Of a stretch of 64,000 bases of DNA, positions 42,011 through 50,662 are shown in pieces. The stretch spans positions 372,001-436,000 of the forward strand of contig NZ_FNAN01000004.1 in the NCBI RefSeq assembly GCF_900101885.1, written 5' to 3'. Below the pieces are notes generated by a model. The model did not search any database. It was not told the origin of the DNA and was given only the letters and a program-made list of their open reading frames with translations. Position 1 is the stretch's first letter. Each line of letters starts with the position of its first letter. The stretch is from Dyadobacter soli. Its GTDB lineage: Bacteria > Bacteroidota > Bacteroidia > Cytophagales > Spirosomataceae. The translations under genes were made by a program, and so were the position numbers.

Positions 42011-42580
42011 ATGAAATTATATATCAAAAATATGGTGTGTGACCGCTGCAAGCGGGTGGTGCGGGAGGAACTGAACGGGCTGGGCATTGACTTGACTTTC
42101 GTAGAACTCGGCGAAGTGGAAACGATGGCCGAGGTGAATACCGACAAATTGCAGCAAGTGAAAGCCGTGCTGGAAGCGAATGGTTTCGAGCTGCTCGACG
42201 ACCGCCGGCTGGCATTGGTGGAGCATATCAAGACGCTGGTGATTGACGAGGTGCAGAATCTGAAAGCGCACAAGCCCGCACAGATGAATTTCTCGGATTA
42301 TCTGTCGGAAAAGATCGGTTATGAATATTCGTACCTGAGCAACCTGTTTTCTTCTGAAACCGGGCAGACGATCGAGCAATATATCATCGCGCAGAAAGTT
42401 GAAAAAGTAAAGGAATGGCTTTCCTATAACGAACTGACATTAAGCGAAATCGCATGGCGGCTTTCGTACAGCAGCACCGCGCATTTGAGCAACCAGTTCA
42501 AAAAAGTGACCGGTATGACGCCCGGAGAGTTCAAAAAAGGCACATTACAACGGACAGCGCTCGACCAGGTCGGGCAATAG
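42011..42580 (+). CDS. AraC-type regulator with N-terminal HMA-like metal domain
   Basis: 189-residue fusion. Residues 1-70 follow an HMA ferredoxin-like plan, with the metal-site candidate NMVCDRCKRVV (CDRC). Residues 80-185 are an AraC double HTH, with IGYEYSYLSNLFSSETGQTI and LTLSEIAWRLSYSSTAHLSNQFKKVTGMTPGEF. This makes a one-component copper (or other metal) sensor that would control the surrounding genes. It sits centrally in the locus, between the TonB receptor and the lipoprotein. Confidence 0.88.
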   Translation: MKLYIKNMVCDRCKRVVREELNGLGIDLTFVELGEVETMAEVNTDKLQQVKAVLEANGFELLDDRRLALVEHIKTLVIDEVQNLKAHKPAQMNFSDYLSEKIGYEYSYLSNLFSSETGQTIEQYIIAQKVEKVKEWLSYNELTLSEIAWRLSYSSTAHLSNQFKKVTGMTPGEFKKGTLQRTALDQVGQ

Positions 42581-42638
42581 CGATCATCCATTGCATTAGT
42601 ATAAAATATAGATTATCAGGAATTTAAACTTCAACTGT

Positions 42639-42875
42639 ATGAACAAAGTCATTATCGCCTCCCTGCTGTTCCTATCTGCCGCCTGTTCGGGAAATAAATC
42701 TGAGAAAGAGGCAGCAGGTGCCGAAACCCACGCGGTAAGCGAAAAAAAGTACGCGTGCCCAATGCAATGCGAAGGCGAGAAAACCTACGCCGAAGCCGGC
42801 AAATGCCCGGTTTGCAAAATGGAATTGCAGGAAGTGGCGCTGGCCGAGACCGATTCGACAGGACATCAACATTGA
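42639..42875 (+). CDS. Heavy-metal-binding-domain lipoprotein, 78 aa
   Basis: Small lipoprotein. The leader MNKVIIASLLFLSAACSGNK has a lipobox with Cys16 or so. The mature part carries a YHS/HMBD-like site KYACPMQCEGEKTYAEAGKCPVCKM, with four cysteines and methionines in the CPMxC...CPVCKM arrangement seen in copper-efflux adaptor proteins. It ends in GHQH. It probably binds Cu+ in the periplasm or at the outer membrane. The next gene (HMA protein) starts 18 bp downstream. Confidence 0.88.
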   Translation: MNKVIIASLLFLSAACSGNKSEKEAAGAETHAVSEKKYACPMQCEGEKTYAEAGKCPVCKMELQEVALAETDSTGHQH

Positions 42876-42893
42876 TTTTTTAACAGAAACATC

Positions 42894-43235
42894 ATGAAAA
42901 CAACCATTTTGAGCATCATAACAGCCCTTTTCCTGGGCCTGAATATCGCCTACGCCGACGGTACCAAAGAAGTTAAGATCAAAACCTCGGCTATTTGCGA
43001 AATGTGCAAAGCGCGGCTGGAACGTAACCTCGGCCTTTCGAAGGGCGTGAAAGAATCGAACCTCAATCTTTCCAACAAGGTGATCACGGTGAAATACAAC
43101 CCGGACAAAACCACCGCGGAGGCCATCAAGGCGACGATCAACAAAACCGGCTACGACGCCGACGAGCTGCCTGCTAACCAGAAGTCACACGACAAACTAC
43201 CAAGCTGCTGCCGCAAAACCGCCGCTGCGCACTAG
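42894..43235 (+). CDS. Periplasmic HMA-domain metal-binding protein
   Basis: 113-residue exported protein with a signal peptide (MKTTILSIITALFLGLNIAYA) and one HMA domain, whose site is SAICEMCKARLERN (CEMC). A C-terminal extension adds a second cysteine pair, LPSCCRKTAAAH. It resembles MerP-type scavengers. In the context of CopA, the lipoprotein and the His-rich outer-membrane protein, it likely shuttles copper in the periplasm. Same strand as its neighbours, 17 bp before the next gene. Confidence 0.9.
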   Translation: MKTTILSIITALFLGLNIAYADGTKEVKIKTSAICEMCKARLERNLGLSKGVKESNLNLSNKVITVKYNPDKTTAEAIKATINKTGYDADELPANQKSHDKLPSCCRKTAAAH

Positions 43236-43252
43236 CACCAAATCACTTCATT

Positions 43253-44635
43253 ATGCTTCTCGACAAACTTATTTTGCTGGCGGCCGTCGTCACGGCGGCC
43301 GTCACGCAGCCCGCATTTGCCCAGCACGAGCACCATCAGCAGCCGGCCAAAGACACTGTTAGCCATGAAATGCACGACATGAAAAGCATGGATCATGGGC
43401 AAATGGGCCACGAAGGTCCTTCGCACATGACCCACAGCTTTTCATTGAGCCTACCCATGACCCGCAACGGCTCTGGTACCGGCTGGCAGCCCGACGCCAC
43501 ACCCATGTATGCCTACATGAAGCACGGCAGCAAATGGAACTACATGTTGCATGGGAGCATTTACCTGCGCTACACGGCCCAAAACTTCAATAACGACGGC
43601 AAAAGAGGCTCCGATTCGAAGTTCAGCGCGCCCAACTGGTTTATGGGAATGGCCCGGCGGCAGGTAGGCAAAAACGGCTTGCTGAATATCCGTGCGATGG
43701 TTTCTTTCGACCGCATTGTCGACGGCGGGGCCGGTTACCCGCTACTTTTCCAGTCCGGCGAGAGCTGGAAAGGCAAGCCGCTCATCGACCGCCAGCACCC
43801 GCACGACCTCATTTCAGAACTTTCGGTAGGTTATACCCAGCGGCTCAATGATAAAGTAGATCTGACCATCTACGCGGGCTACCCCGGCGAACCTGCCCTT
43901 GGCCCTACCGCATTCATGCACCGGATGTCGGCATTCAACAACCCGGACGCCGTGCTCGGCCACCATTGGCAGGATGCTACGCACATTACATTTGGCGTCG
44001 TGACGGCGGGCATTCGCTATGGTAAGTTCAAACTGGAAGGCTCCTCATTCACCGGCCGCGAGCCGGACGAAAACCGCTTCGATTTCGACAAGCCCCGCTT
44101 CAATTCTTACAGTTACCGTTTGCTGTTCAACCCCTCGGCCAACTGGGCATTGCAGGCTTCGCGGGGTTTTATCAAAAGTCCCGAGCCCCGCGAGCCCGAC
44201 GAGGATGTGAACCGCACCACGGCTTCGGTACAGCATTCGGGTAATTTGGGTGGAAAAAACAAATGGATTTCCTCGACACTCGTGTGGGGACTGAACGATG
44301 CCGGTGCGCACCATAAGGAACATTCCGTGCTGGCCGAAACCAATTTGCAACTCGACAAATGGGCTGTGTATGGACGCTACGAATGGATTCAGAAAAGCGG
44401 CGGCGAGCTCGGTTTTGAGACCGGTGAGCACGACCCGTTGCTCGAAAGGCTACCCGTTTCCATGTTTTCGGTGGGCCTGAACCGGCAAATCGCCTCGTTC
44501 GGCAACACAATACTGCAAGCCGGAGCGCAGATTAGCCTCTACAAACCTGACAAGTTACTGGAAGGTATTTATGGCAAAACGCCGCTTTCCGGGCAGGTGT
44601 ACTTGCGCATTACGCCTGCGCTTATGCGTATGTAA
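43253..44635 (+). CDS. Outer-membrane beta-barrel-like protein with His/Met-rich N-terminus
   Basis: 460-residue exported protein. After the signal peptide (ending QPAFA) comes a 45-residue His/Met-rich segment (HEHHQQPAKD, HEMHDMKSMDHGQMGHEGP), a likely copper-binding tract. The remainder has alternating amphipathic strands with many aromatic ends (WNYMLHGSIYLRY, LNIRAMVSFDRI, AVYGRYEWIQKSGG) and a terminal strand GQVYLRITPALMRM, consistent with a beta-barrel. Homologues without a name are common in Bacteroidota copper loci. Export or sequestration of copper is inferred from composition and context. Confidence 0.82.
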   Translation: MLLDKLILLAAVVTAAVTQPAFAQHEHHQQPAKDTVSHEMHDMKSMDHGQMGHEGPSHMTHSFSLSLPMTRNGSGTGWQPDATPMYAYMKHGSKWNYMLHGSIYLRYTAQNFNNDGKRGSDSKFSAPNWFMGMARRQVGKNGLLNIRAMVSFDRIVDGGAGYPLLFQSGESWKGKPLIDRQHPHDLISELSVGYTQRLNDKVDLTIYAGYPGEPALGPTAFMHRMSAFNNPDAVLGHHWQDATHITFGVVTAGIRYGKFKLEGSSFTGREPDENRFDFDKPRFNSYSYRLLFNPSANWALQASRGFIKSPEPREPDEDVNRTTASVQHSGNLGGKNKWISSTLVWGLNDAGAHHKEHSVLAETNLQLDKWAVYGRYEWIQKSGGELGFETGEHDPLLERLPVSMFSVGLNRQIASFGNTILQAGAQISLYKPDKLLEGIYGKTPLSGQVYLRITPALMRM

Positions 44636-44684
44636 GCGGCCTTTTTTAGTAGTTTTGGGTTTTAATTTAAACCAAAATACTACC

Positions 44685-45428
44685 GTGGCCTGGTACCATA
44701 CCTACTTCAAAGGACTCCCGCAACGCGCCTGGAAACTGAACCAGGACGAAGAATACACAGATTATGAGGTCGATTTCCTGCGCGATGTCCTTGAAATAAC
44801 GGCCGATAGCAGAGTACTCGACGTGCTCTCAGGCTACGGACGCCACGCCATTCCCATTGCCGAACAGGGAACTGCATTGACTTGCATCGACATTTCGCAG
44901 GAGTATTGTGAGGAGTTGCAGACCGTCAGCAGCCAGCAGCAATTGCCGGTTGAAGTGATTTGCGCGGATATTTTGAACTATCAATTGCCCGAAGCTTCTT
45001 TTGACGCGGTGTATTGTTTCGGCAATAGTTTCAGCTTCTTTCCAAGGGCCGAAATGCAGCAGTTTATAAATCAAATTGCGAATGCATTGAAACCGGGGGC
45101 CCACGCGGCGATCCATACCGAAAACCTGGCCGAAAGCATTCTGCCCAACTTCCAGGCGCGCAACTGGATGCCCGTGCAGGACGACATTATCTACCTCGCC
45201 GAAAACGAATACCGTGCCGAAGGCGGCTACATCGAAGCTGAGCAAACCTTCATTTCCGGCCCCGAAAAAGTGACCCACAGCGTTCGTCAGCACATTTATA
45301 CACTTGGCGAGCTTACTTATATGTTCGAATTGGCCGGGTTGCTTGTGGTGGGCACATTCGGCAATCTCGAAGCCGACCCGTTCCAGTTGGGCGACGAGCA
45401 GTTATACCTCGTGGCAAAGAAGCAATGA
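44685..45428 (+). CDS. Class I SAM-dependent methyltransferase
   Basis: Rossmann-fold methyltransferase of 247 residues read from a GTG at 44685 (product M/V-AWYHTYFKGLPQRAWKLN). An alternative 38-codon upstream extension would overlap the previous gene in another frame and is rejected. SAM motif I is SRVLDVLSGYGRHAIPIA, with acidic residues in LTCIDISQEY and the motif IV region FDAVYCFGNSFSFFP. A TAGTTTTG box at 44650-44657 is placed correctly for a promoter. Substrate unknown. Its stop touches the convergent YeeE gene. Confidence 0.88.
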   Translation: MAWYHTYFKGLPQRAWKLNQDEEYTDYEVDFLRDVLEITADSRVLDVLSGYGRHAIPIAEQGTALTCIDISQEYCEELQTVSSQQQLPVEVICADILNYQLPEASFDAVYCFGNSFSFFPRAEMQQFINQIANALKPGAHAAIHTENLAESILPNFQARNWMPVQDDIIYLAENEYRAEGGYIEAEQTFISGPEKVTHSVRQHIYTLGELTYMFELAGLLVVGTFGNLEADPFQLGDEQLYLVAKKQ

Positions 45429-45953
45429 TCAATGCGGGAGCCGCGCGCGGACGAGTCCGTATACCCAGGTTCCCGCAATGGCACTCAGTAATGTGACTGC
45501 CACAGCGAGGTAACCCGCCCCGATTTGTGCAAACAGCGGTCCCGGACAAGCACCGGTAATGGCCCAGCCGATCCCGAACAGCACCCCGCCGTAAATCTGA
45601 CCTTTATCAAAAGTCTTGTCGGCAATGCTCACCTGCTCGCCGGATAATGTTTTGATATTGAATTTCTTAATCAGCCAGATAGACACCAGGCCCACCACCA
45701 CCGCCGAGCCGATGACGCCGTACATGTGGAACGAATCGAGCCGGAACATTTCCTGAATGCGGAACCAGGAGACGATCTCCGCTTTCAGAAAGACAATCCC
45801 GAAAAGAATGCCGACCACCAGATATTTAAGGTTCGCGGTAAACCCTTCGGTAGATTGTTGCCGATTTGCACCGTCGCAGCCATCGATTTTAATGTTGTCA
45901 AAATCGGGATACTCGGGTTCGGCGATTGGAGAATGTTGATGATACTTTTCCAT
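45429..45953 (-). CDS. YeeE/YedE-family (DUF6691-type) sulfur transporter half
   Basis: Inner-membrane protein of 174 residues with four or five helices. The key motif GIGWAITGACPGPLFAQIG contains the conserved Cys of the YeeE/YedE thiosulfate-uptake fold. The N-terminal cytosolic extension (EYPDFDNIKIDGCDGAN) is longer than usual. It forms the second half of a split transporter with the 191-aa gene 42 bp upstream; both precede (in transcription order, follow) the persulfide dioxygenase-rhodanese gene, apart from the inserted toxin-antitoxin pair. Confidence 0.85.
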   Translation of the reverse strand: MEKYHQHSPIAEPEYPDFDNIKIDGCDGANRQQSTEGFTANLKYLVVGILFGIVFLKAEIVSWFRIQEMFRLDSFHMYGVIGSAVVVGLVSIWLIKKFNIKTLSGEQVSIADKTFDKGQIYGGVLFGIGWAITGACPGPLFAQIGAGYLAVAVTLLSAIAGTWVYGLVRARLPH

Positions 45954-45995
45954 TGTCGAGTGAATGTTAAAGATGCTTTAACCTGATATGCGCTT

Positions 45996-46571
45996 TTACT
46001 GAACCAAACCGAGCAGCAACGGAAGGAGTAAATGCGTACTTGCAAACCCGCCGATCATAAAACTGATGGTAGCTACCAGCGACGGCCATTGCAAATTGGA
46101 AAGCCCCATAATCGCATGTCCGGACGTGCATCCTCCCGCATAACGCGTCCCGAAGCCAACCAGGAAACCGCCTAGCACAAAGAATATCAGGCCTTTCAAT
46201 GTAAATACATTACCTAATGCGAATAGGTCGGCCGGCATGAGTCCCGAAAAGTCCTGAACTCCCAATGCAGCCAGGCTCTGGCGCGTGTCGTCCGCCACGA
46301 CAATCGCATCGGGGTTGCTCAGCCAAAAATTCCCCACAAACCCGCCAATCAGAATACCAGCCACAAAAAACAGGTTCCAGACCTCTTTCCGCCAGTTATA
46401 TTTAAAAAAAGGCAACCCCGCCGGAATCACCGCCGCGCAGATATGCCGGAACGACGACGATATCCCAAACGACTTGTTGCCCAATAGCAGCAGCACCGGC
46501 ACCGTAAGCCCTATCAACGGCCCGGCCACATACCACGGCCAGGGGCGTTTGAGTAATTCGAAGATTTCCAT
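45996..46571 (-). CDS. YeeE/YedE-family sulfur transporter half
   Basis: 191-residue membrane protein and partner of the preceding half. Conserved elements are [20 protein letters not shown] and the Cys-containing [23 protein letters not shown], typical of YeeE/YedE proteins that pass thiosulfate or persulfide sulfur through Cys relays. The start is [15 protein letters not shown]. Its distance to the PIN toxin stop is 45 bp. In many Bacteroidota the two halves directly follow an MBL-fold sulfur dioxygenase gene, as they would here without the toxin pair. Confidence 0.88.
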   Translation of the reverse strand: MEIFELLKRPWPWYVAGPLIGLTVPVLLLLGNKSFGISSSFRHICAAVIPAGLPFFKYNWRKEVWNLFFVAGILIGGFVGNFWLSNPDAIVVADDTRQSLAALGVQDFSGLMPADLFALGNVFTLKGLIFFVLGGFLVGFGTRYAGGCTSGHAIMGLSNLQWPSLVATISFMIGGFASTHLLLPLLLGLVQ

Positions 46572-46616
46572 GTTAATATATCGGATTTATATAGTATTAA
46601 GATATAATTTACATTT

Positions 46617-46994
46617 TTAGAGCTTGTTGGGATTAATCATCTCTAATTGGGTAATGCCTGAGAAATCCACTTCGTTGTCTGTCAGCAAAATAAGATCATT
46701 AACAATTGCTGTCGCGGCTATTATGGCATCTGGCGTTCTCATCCTTCTTTCACGTCTTATCTTTACACACATCCCAACGATATCTGTCGTTAATGCAAAT
46801 ATTGAACTGTCATTAACGAATTCTTTTACCCGTATATCAAAGCCACTTTTCCAGCACAACAATTCAATTTGTGTCATCACCGACAGTTGAGGAATTGAAT
46901 CGATAACAGAGTCCAACAAACGTTCACCTTCCTGTGGCAATAATCCAGACAAATACTTCGAAACAATATTAGTATCGATTAAATATCGTCCCAT
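46617..46994 (-). CDS. PIN-domain toxin (VapC-like)
   Basis: 125-residue PIN-domain ribonuclease. The acidic active site is visible in [12 protein letters not shown] (Asp6), TQIELLCW (Glu near residue 43), [12 protein letters not shown] (Asp near 92) and LLTDNEVDF (Asp near 107). It overlaps the upstream antitoxin by 16 bp, the usual antitoxin-first order of type II modules. AT-rich composition unlike the flanking sulfur genes indicates acquisition. Confidence 0.93.
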   Translation of the reverse strand: MGRYLIDTNIVSKYLSGLLPQEGERLLDSVIDSIPQLSVMTQIELLCWKSGFDIRVKEFVNDSSIFALTTDIVGMCVKIRRERRMRTPDAIIAATAIVNDLILLTDNEVDFSGITQLEMINPNKL

Positions 46995-47194
46995 TCGCTT
47001 CGCATCTGGTTTACGTGATTGATAAGGTCTTCACCCGCCTCTTTCGGAAGAATTCCCCTGTATTTTTCAGACAGCTTTTTTTTCGGAGTTTCATTCTCAC
47101 TATGCAAACGAATAATATCCATTGCTTCCAAATCTCTCAGCAATTGCAATGCATTTTTATGAGTAAGCTCCACGACCAGCGTTTCCATAACCAA
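46979..47194 (-). CDS. Antitoxin of the PIN module
   Basis: 71-residue protein (or 69 from the internal ATG at 47188, METLVVELTHKNALQLLRDLE). The N-terminal part resembles short antitoxins that begin with a strand followed by 'NALQLLRDLEAMDIIRL' helices. The acidic C-terminus (RSEWDDI) would wrap the toxin. The gene order and 16-bp overlap with the PIN gene make the assignment safe, although its DNA-binding fold is not obvious. Confidence 0.85.
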   Translation of the reverse strand: MVMETLVVELTHKNALQLLRDLEAMDIIRLHSENETPKKKLSEKYRGILPKEAGEDLINHVNQMRSEWDDI

Positions 47195-47236
47195 CCAATT
47201 GATTTTCCCTTAATCTACAAATAATCAACCAAATAA

Positions 47237-48628
47237 TCACGCCTCGGCTAAAACCGGGACGTTCGTTTTCGCTACTGCGCCGTAGCCTCCTTCGATGTTG
47301 ACGACGTCGTCTACGCCGCGGGATTTCAGGATCGAGGCGGCGACCATGGAGCGGTAACCTCCTGCGCAATGGATGTGCAACTGGCGGTCCTTCGGAAATT
47401 CCGGCATCAGGTCATTAATGTAATCCAAAGGCAGGTTGCGTGCGCCCTGAATGTGCCCGGAAGCAAATTCATCCGGTTTGCGGACGTCGATTACTTCCAC
47501 ATTCCCGGCTTCAAATCGTTTGGCAAACTCCCCGGCGCTCACCGATTCGACAGTATCGACTTCTTTGCCAGCCTGTTTCCAACTTTCGAAGCCGCCATTG
47601 AGATAACCGATAGTATAGTCGTAACCCACGCGTGCAAGGCGCGTTACGACCTCTTCCTCCCTGCCTGGTTCGGTGACGATCAGCAACTGCTGTTTCAAGT
47701 CCGGAATCAATGCGCCTACCCACGGAGCAAAGCTGCCTTCGATGCCGATATTGATGGAATTTGGAATAAACCCCTGGGCAAAATCTCCCGGCTTGCGCGT
47801 GTCGAGGATCAATGCGCCGGTATTATTGGCCTTTGCCTCGAATGCTTCCGGCGACAATGCCTGGTGGCCGCGTTCGAGCACGTCGTCGATGCTTTCGTAG
47901 CCGTCGCGGTTCATTTTTACGTTTTCAGGAAAATATTGCGGCGGCTCGGCAAGTCCGGTTGTGACCTCCCTGATAAACTCCTCTTTGTTCATATCCGCAC
48001 GCAATGCGTAATTGAAACGCTTTTGGTTGCCGAGCGTGTCGGAAGTTTCCTTGCTCATATTTTTGCCGCAAGCTGAGCCTGCGCCGTGAGCCGGGTAAAC
48101 AATCACATCATCCGGAAGCGGCATGATCTTCGAACGAAGGCTGTCGTAAAGTATTCCAGCGAGGTCGTCCATCGTCAGATCGCCTTTTTGGGCAAGATCA
48201 GGACGGCCGACATCCCCGATAAACAAGGTATCCCCACTGAACAGCGCCTGCGGAGTGCCGGATTCATCGAGCAACAAATAGCTCGTGGACTCCATTGTGT
48301 GCCCGGGCGTATGCAATGCGCGGATCACGACATTACCGAGCTTGAACTCCTCACCGTCGCTGGCAATGTGCGCTTTGAAACCGGTTTGCGCGCCAGGACC
48401 ATACACAATCTCCGCACCCGTTTTTTCGGCCAGATCGATATGGCCGGAAACGAAGTCCGCATGAAAATGGGTTTCAAAAACATACCGGATTTTAGCCCCG
48501 ATCTTTTCAGCTTTCTGGATGTAGGGAGCTACCTCACGCAGCGGATCGATCACCGCGGCTTCGCCATTTGAAACAATAAAATAAGCGCCCTGCGCCAGGC
48601 ATCCGGTATATATCTGTTCTATTTTCAT
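47237..48628 (-). CDS. Persulfide-dioxygenase-like MBL hydrolase fused to two rhodanese domains
   Basis: 463-residue fusion. The N-terminal metallo-beta-lactamase domain (1-240) has the ETHFHADFVSGH metal motif, LHTPGHTMES and FSGDTLFIGDVGRPDL, all typical of ETHE1-type persulfide dioxygenases. Two rhodanese domains follow. The first (about 265-350) lacks the active-site Cys (the loop is LIVTEPGREEE) and is likely structural. The second (about 365-455) has the catalytic IHCAGGYRS. The enzyme would oxidise glutathione-like or bacillithiol persulfide and transfer sulfur, working with the YeeE/YedE pair downstream. Confidence 0.94.
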   Translation of the reverse strand: MKIEQIYTGCLAQGAYFIVSNGEAAVIDPLREVAPYIQKAEKIGAKIRYVFETHFHADFVSGHIDLAEKTGAEIVYGPGAQTGFKAHIASDGEEFKLGNVVIRALHTPGHTMESTSYLLLDESGTPQALFSGDTLFIGDVGRPDLAQKGDLTMDDLAGILYDSLRSKIMPLPDDVIVYPAHGAGSACGKNMSKETSDTLGNQKRFNYALRADMNKEEFIREVTTGLAEPPQYFPENVKMNRDGYESIDDVLERGHQALSPEAFEAKANNTGALILDTRKPGDFAQGFIPNSINIGIEGSFAPWVGALIPDLKQQLLIVTEPGREEEVVTRLARVGYDYTIGYLNGGFESWKQAGKEVDTVESVSAGEFAKRFEAGNVEVIDVRKPDEFASGHIQGARNLPLDYINDLMPEFPKDRQLHIHCAGGYRSMVAASILKSRGVDDVVNIEGGYGAVAKTNVPVLAEA

Positions 48629-48660
48629 GCTTTCTGCGGTTATGTGATGATTTGCGGAAT

Positions 48661-48790
48661 GGTCAGGTGTTGTCAGGTTTGGTCGAGGATAGTCAGGTGT
48701 TGTCAGGTTTAGTCGAGGTTAGTCAAGAATAGTCAGGTGTTGTCAGGTTGTTGTCAGTAGTCGGGTGTTGTCAAGTTTGGTCAGAGGTCG
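48661..48790 (+). repeat. 10-bp tandem array, GTCAGG orientation
   Basis: About 13 units with consensus nGTCAGGTnT. The first nine units (48661-48750) are in exact 10-bp register; later ones slip by one or a few bases. Variation is concentrated at positions 1, 5-6 and 8-10. This is the left arm of an inverted pair with 48851-49030. Confidence 0.9.
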
Positions 48791-48850
48791 TTTTGACGGG
48801 CACTATTACCTATGATAACAAATATACTGCTCATGGCTACGCATCACAAC

Positions 48851-49030
48851 TCCTGACGCATCCTGCCAGTTCCAAATATTCCTGGCAAATCCTGACTAAA
48901 CTTGACTGCACTTGACCAAACCTGACTACACCTGACCAAACCTGACAACAATTGACCAAACCTGACAACAATTGACCAAACCTGACTACACCTGGCTACA
49001 ATTGACCATCCCCGACAAAACCTGACCACT
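48851..49030 (-). repeat. 10-bp tandem array, CCTGAC orientation (inverted arm)
   Basis: Fifteen consecutive units from 48881 to 49030 in perfect 10-bp register, plus two degenerate ones from 48851. The consensus is CCTGACnAnA, the reverse complement of the left array's unit. About 60 bp of single-copy DNA separates the arms. Together the two arrays fill most of the 501-bp gap between the MBL-rhodanese start and the MATE stop; no gene is seen there. Confidence 0.9.
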
Positions 49031-49129
49031 AGTGCTTCCTCGCCACCTTAACGCAATACCGTACCACGACCAGACCGTGCCTGACCAATGCAATTAATAC
49101 ATGACTTCCCCGAATAATTCCAGGCATAT

Positions 49130-50515
49130 TTACACTTTAACGACCTTCCATCCCCCAAGGCGGAACCGCCATATGCCCAGCATTGCCAGGACGGCTTCCG
49201 CGATGGGTACCGCTGCAAAAACTCCCACCGGTCCGAAATCCAGGATAACGGCCAGTACATACGCAGTCGGGATTTGTACCGTCCAGAACGCGATCAGGTT
49301 CAGGACTGTCGGTGTTTTGGTGTCCCCGGCGCCGTTCAGCGACTGGATCACCACCATTCCGTATGCGTAAAACCCATAACCCAGGCACAGCACCCGCAAT
49401 GCCAGTTTGCCCGTTTCGACCACATGCGGTACAGTGCTGAAAAGGCCGATAATGCCTTCGGCGCCGATAAACATGACCACCGCGAGTGCTCCCAGGAACA
49501 TCAGGTTGAATGATGCGCATTTCCATACCGACGCTTCGGCGCGTTCGGGCTTTTCCGCACCCAGGTTCTGCCCTACCAGCGTTGCGGCGGCATTGGCCAA
49601 TCCCCAGGCCGGCAGTAATGTGAACATGATCACGCGAATAGCGATGGTATAACCCGCCACGACATCGCTACCGAATTCGGAAAGAATGCGCGTCAGGAAG
49701 ATCCAGCTCGCCGAGCCGATCAGGAACTGAACCGTACCACCCGTCGCGATTTTGACGATGGCCCTGATCGTTTCCATGTTCGGTTTGAGGTCTTCCCAAA
49801 GCAGGCCCAGTGCTCTTTTACCTTTCGTAAGCGAAAACAATTGATAACCAACACCGATCGTACGTCCTGTGGCAGTAGCCAGTGCCGCGCCGGTTACGCC
49901 CAGTTCAGGAAATGGCCCTATGCCGAAGATCAACATCGGCCCGAGCAGCATATTGAACCCGTTCGCGATCATCAGCGAGCGCATGGCCGTTGCAGCCGCA
50001 CCCGCTCCACGCAATGCTCCGCTGAGCGAGTATAACAATACCACTACCGGGCTGCTCAGAAACTGAATGCGGGCAAAGTCGGTACCGGTTTCTATCACCT
50101 TATGATCGGCGCCCATCATCCTAAGAATGTCGCCTGCAAGCAAATAACCCACCACCGCCGCGACCGACGAGATCGCCAGCGAAATGAATATCACCTGCCC
50201 TACCGCATGGCGCGCCTGGCCCAGGTTACCTTCGCCCGTCCGCCGGGCAATGGTGGCCGTAGCCGCCGTACTCAGACCGATCGCGAGCGAATAAACCAGC
50301 GTAATGACAGATTCAGTAAGCCCAACCGTCGCGACGGCCTCGGTACTTACTTTTGAAACAAAGAAAATATCGACCACCGCGAACAGGGACTCCATAACCA
50401 TTTCGAGGATCATGGGTACGGATAGCAGAAATATGGCACGGTTGATGCTTCCTTCGGTAAAACTTTCTTCGGAGCCACGAATAGCTTCACGAAGCAGTGT
50501 AAACCACTTTTTCAT
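49130..50515 (-). CDS. MATE-family efflux transporter
   Basis: Cation-coupled multidrug or metabolite exporter of 461 residues with 12 hydrophobic helices arranged as two similar halves (FLLSVPMILEMVMESLFAVVDIFFV in half one and GGTVQFLIGSASWIFLTRILSEFG opening half two). Conserved MATE residues are in GLTESVITLVYSLAIGLSTAATATIARR. It is longer and more NorM/DinF-like than the usual short forms. A well-formed promoter lies about 150 bp upstream. Substrate unknown. Confidence 0.93.
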   Translation of the reverse strand: MKKWFTLLREAIRGSEESFTEGSINRAIFLLSVPMILEMVMESLFAVVDIFFVSKVSTEAVATVGLTESVITLVYSLAIGLSTAATATIARRTGEGNLGQARHAVGQVIFISLAISSVAAVVGYLLAGDILRMMGADHKVIETGTDFARIQFLSSPVVVLLYSLSGALRGAGAAATAMRSLMIANGFNMLLGPMLIFGIGPFPELGVTGAALATATGRTIGVGYQLFSLTKGKRALGLLWEDLKPNMETIRAIVKIATGGTVQFLIGSASWIFLTRILSEFGSDVVAGYTIAIRVIMFTLLPAWGLANAAATLVGQNLGAEKPERAEASVWKCASFNLMFLGALAVVMFIGAEGIIGLFSTVPHVVETGKLALRVLCLGYGFYAYGMVVIQSLNGAGDTKTPTVLNLIAFWTVQIPTAYVLAVILDFGPVGVFAAVPIAEAVLAMLGIWRFRLGGWKVVKV

Positions 50516-50662
50516 GGATAATAAAAATTTGCAATAATGGATAAAACAGAAATTGCACGACCAGCGATGGGTCGTAAAAAAGTGCCTGTTAAAAGGCCGA
50601 GACTGAATGGTGGCTAAGTATTAGCCGAAGATGAGCACCAACATAGGCTTAAAGAATTTCGG

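Noticed and set aside
48844-49029. 61-codon minus-strand frame in the 10-bp array
   Set aside because: It is a translation of the tandem repeat itself (repeated VW/VR/SG patterns) without start signals.
48661-49030. CRISPR array
   Set aside because: Units of 10 bp with no unique spacers and no cas genes; not CRISPR.
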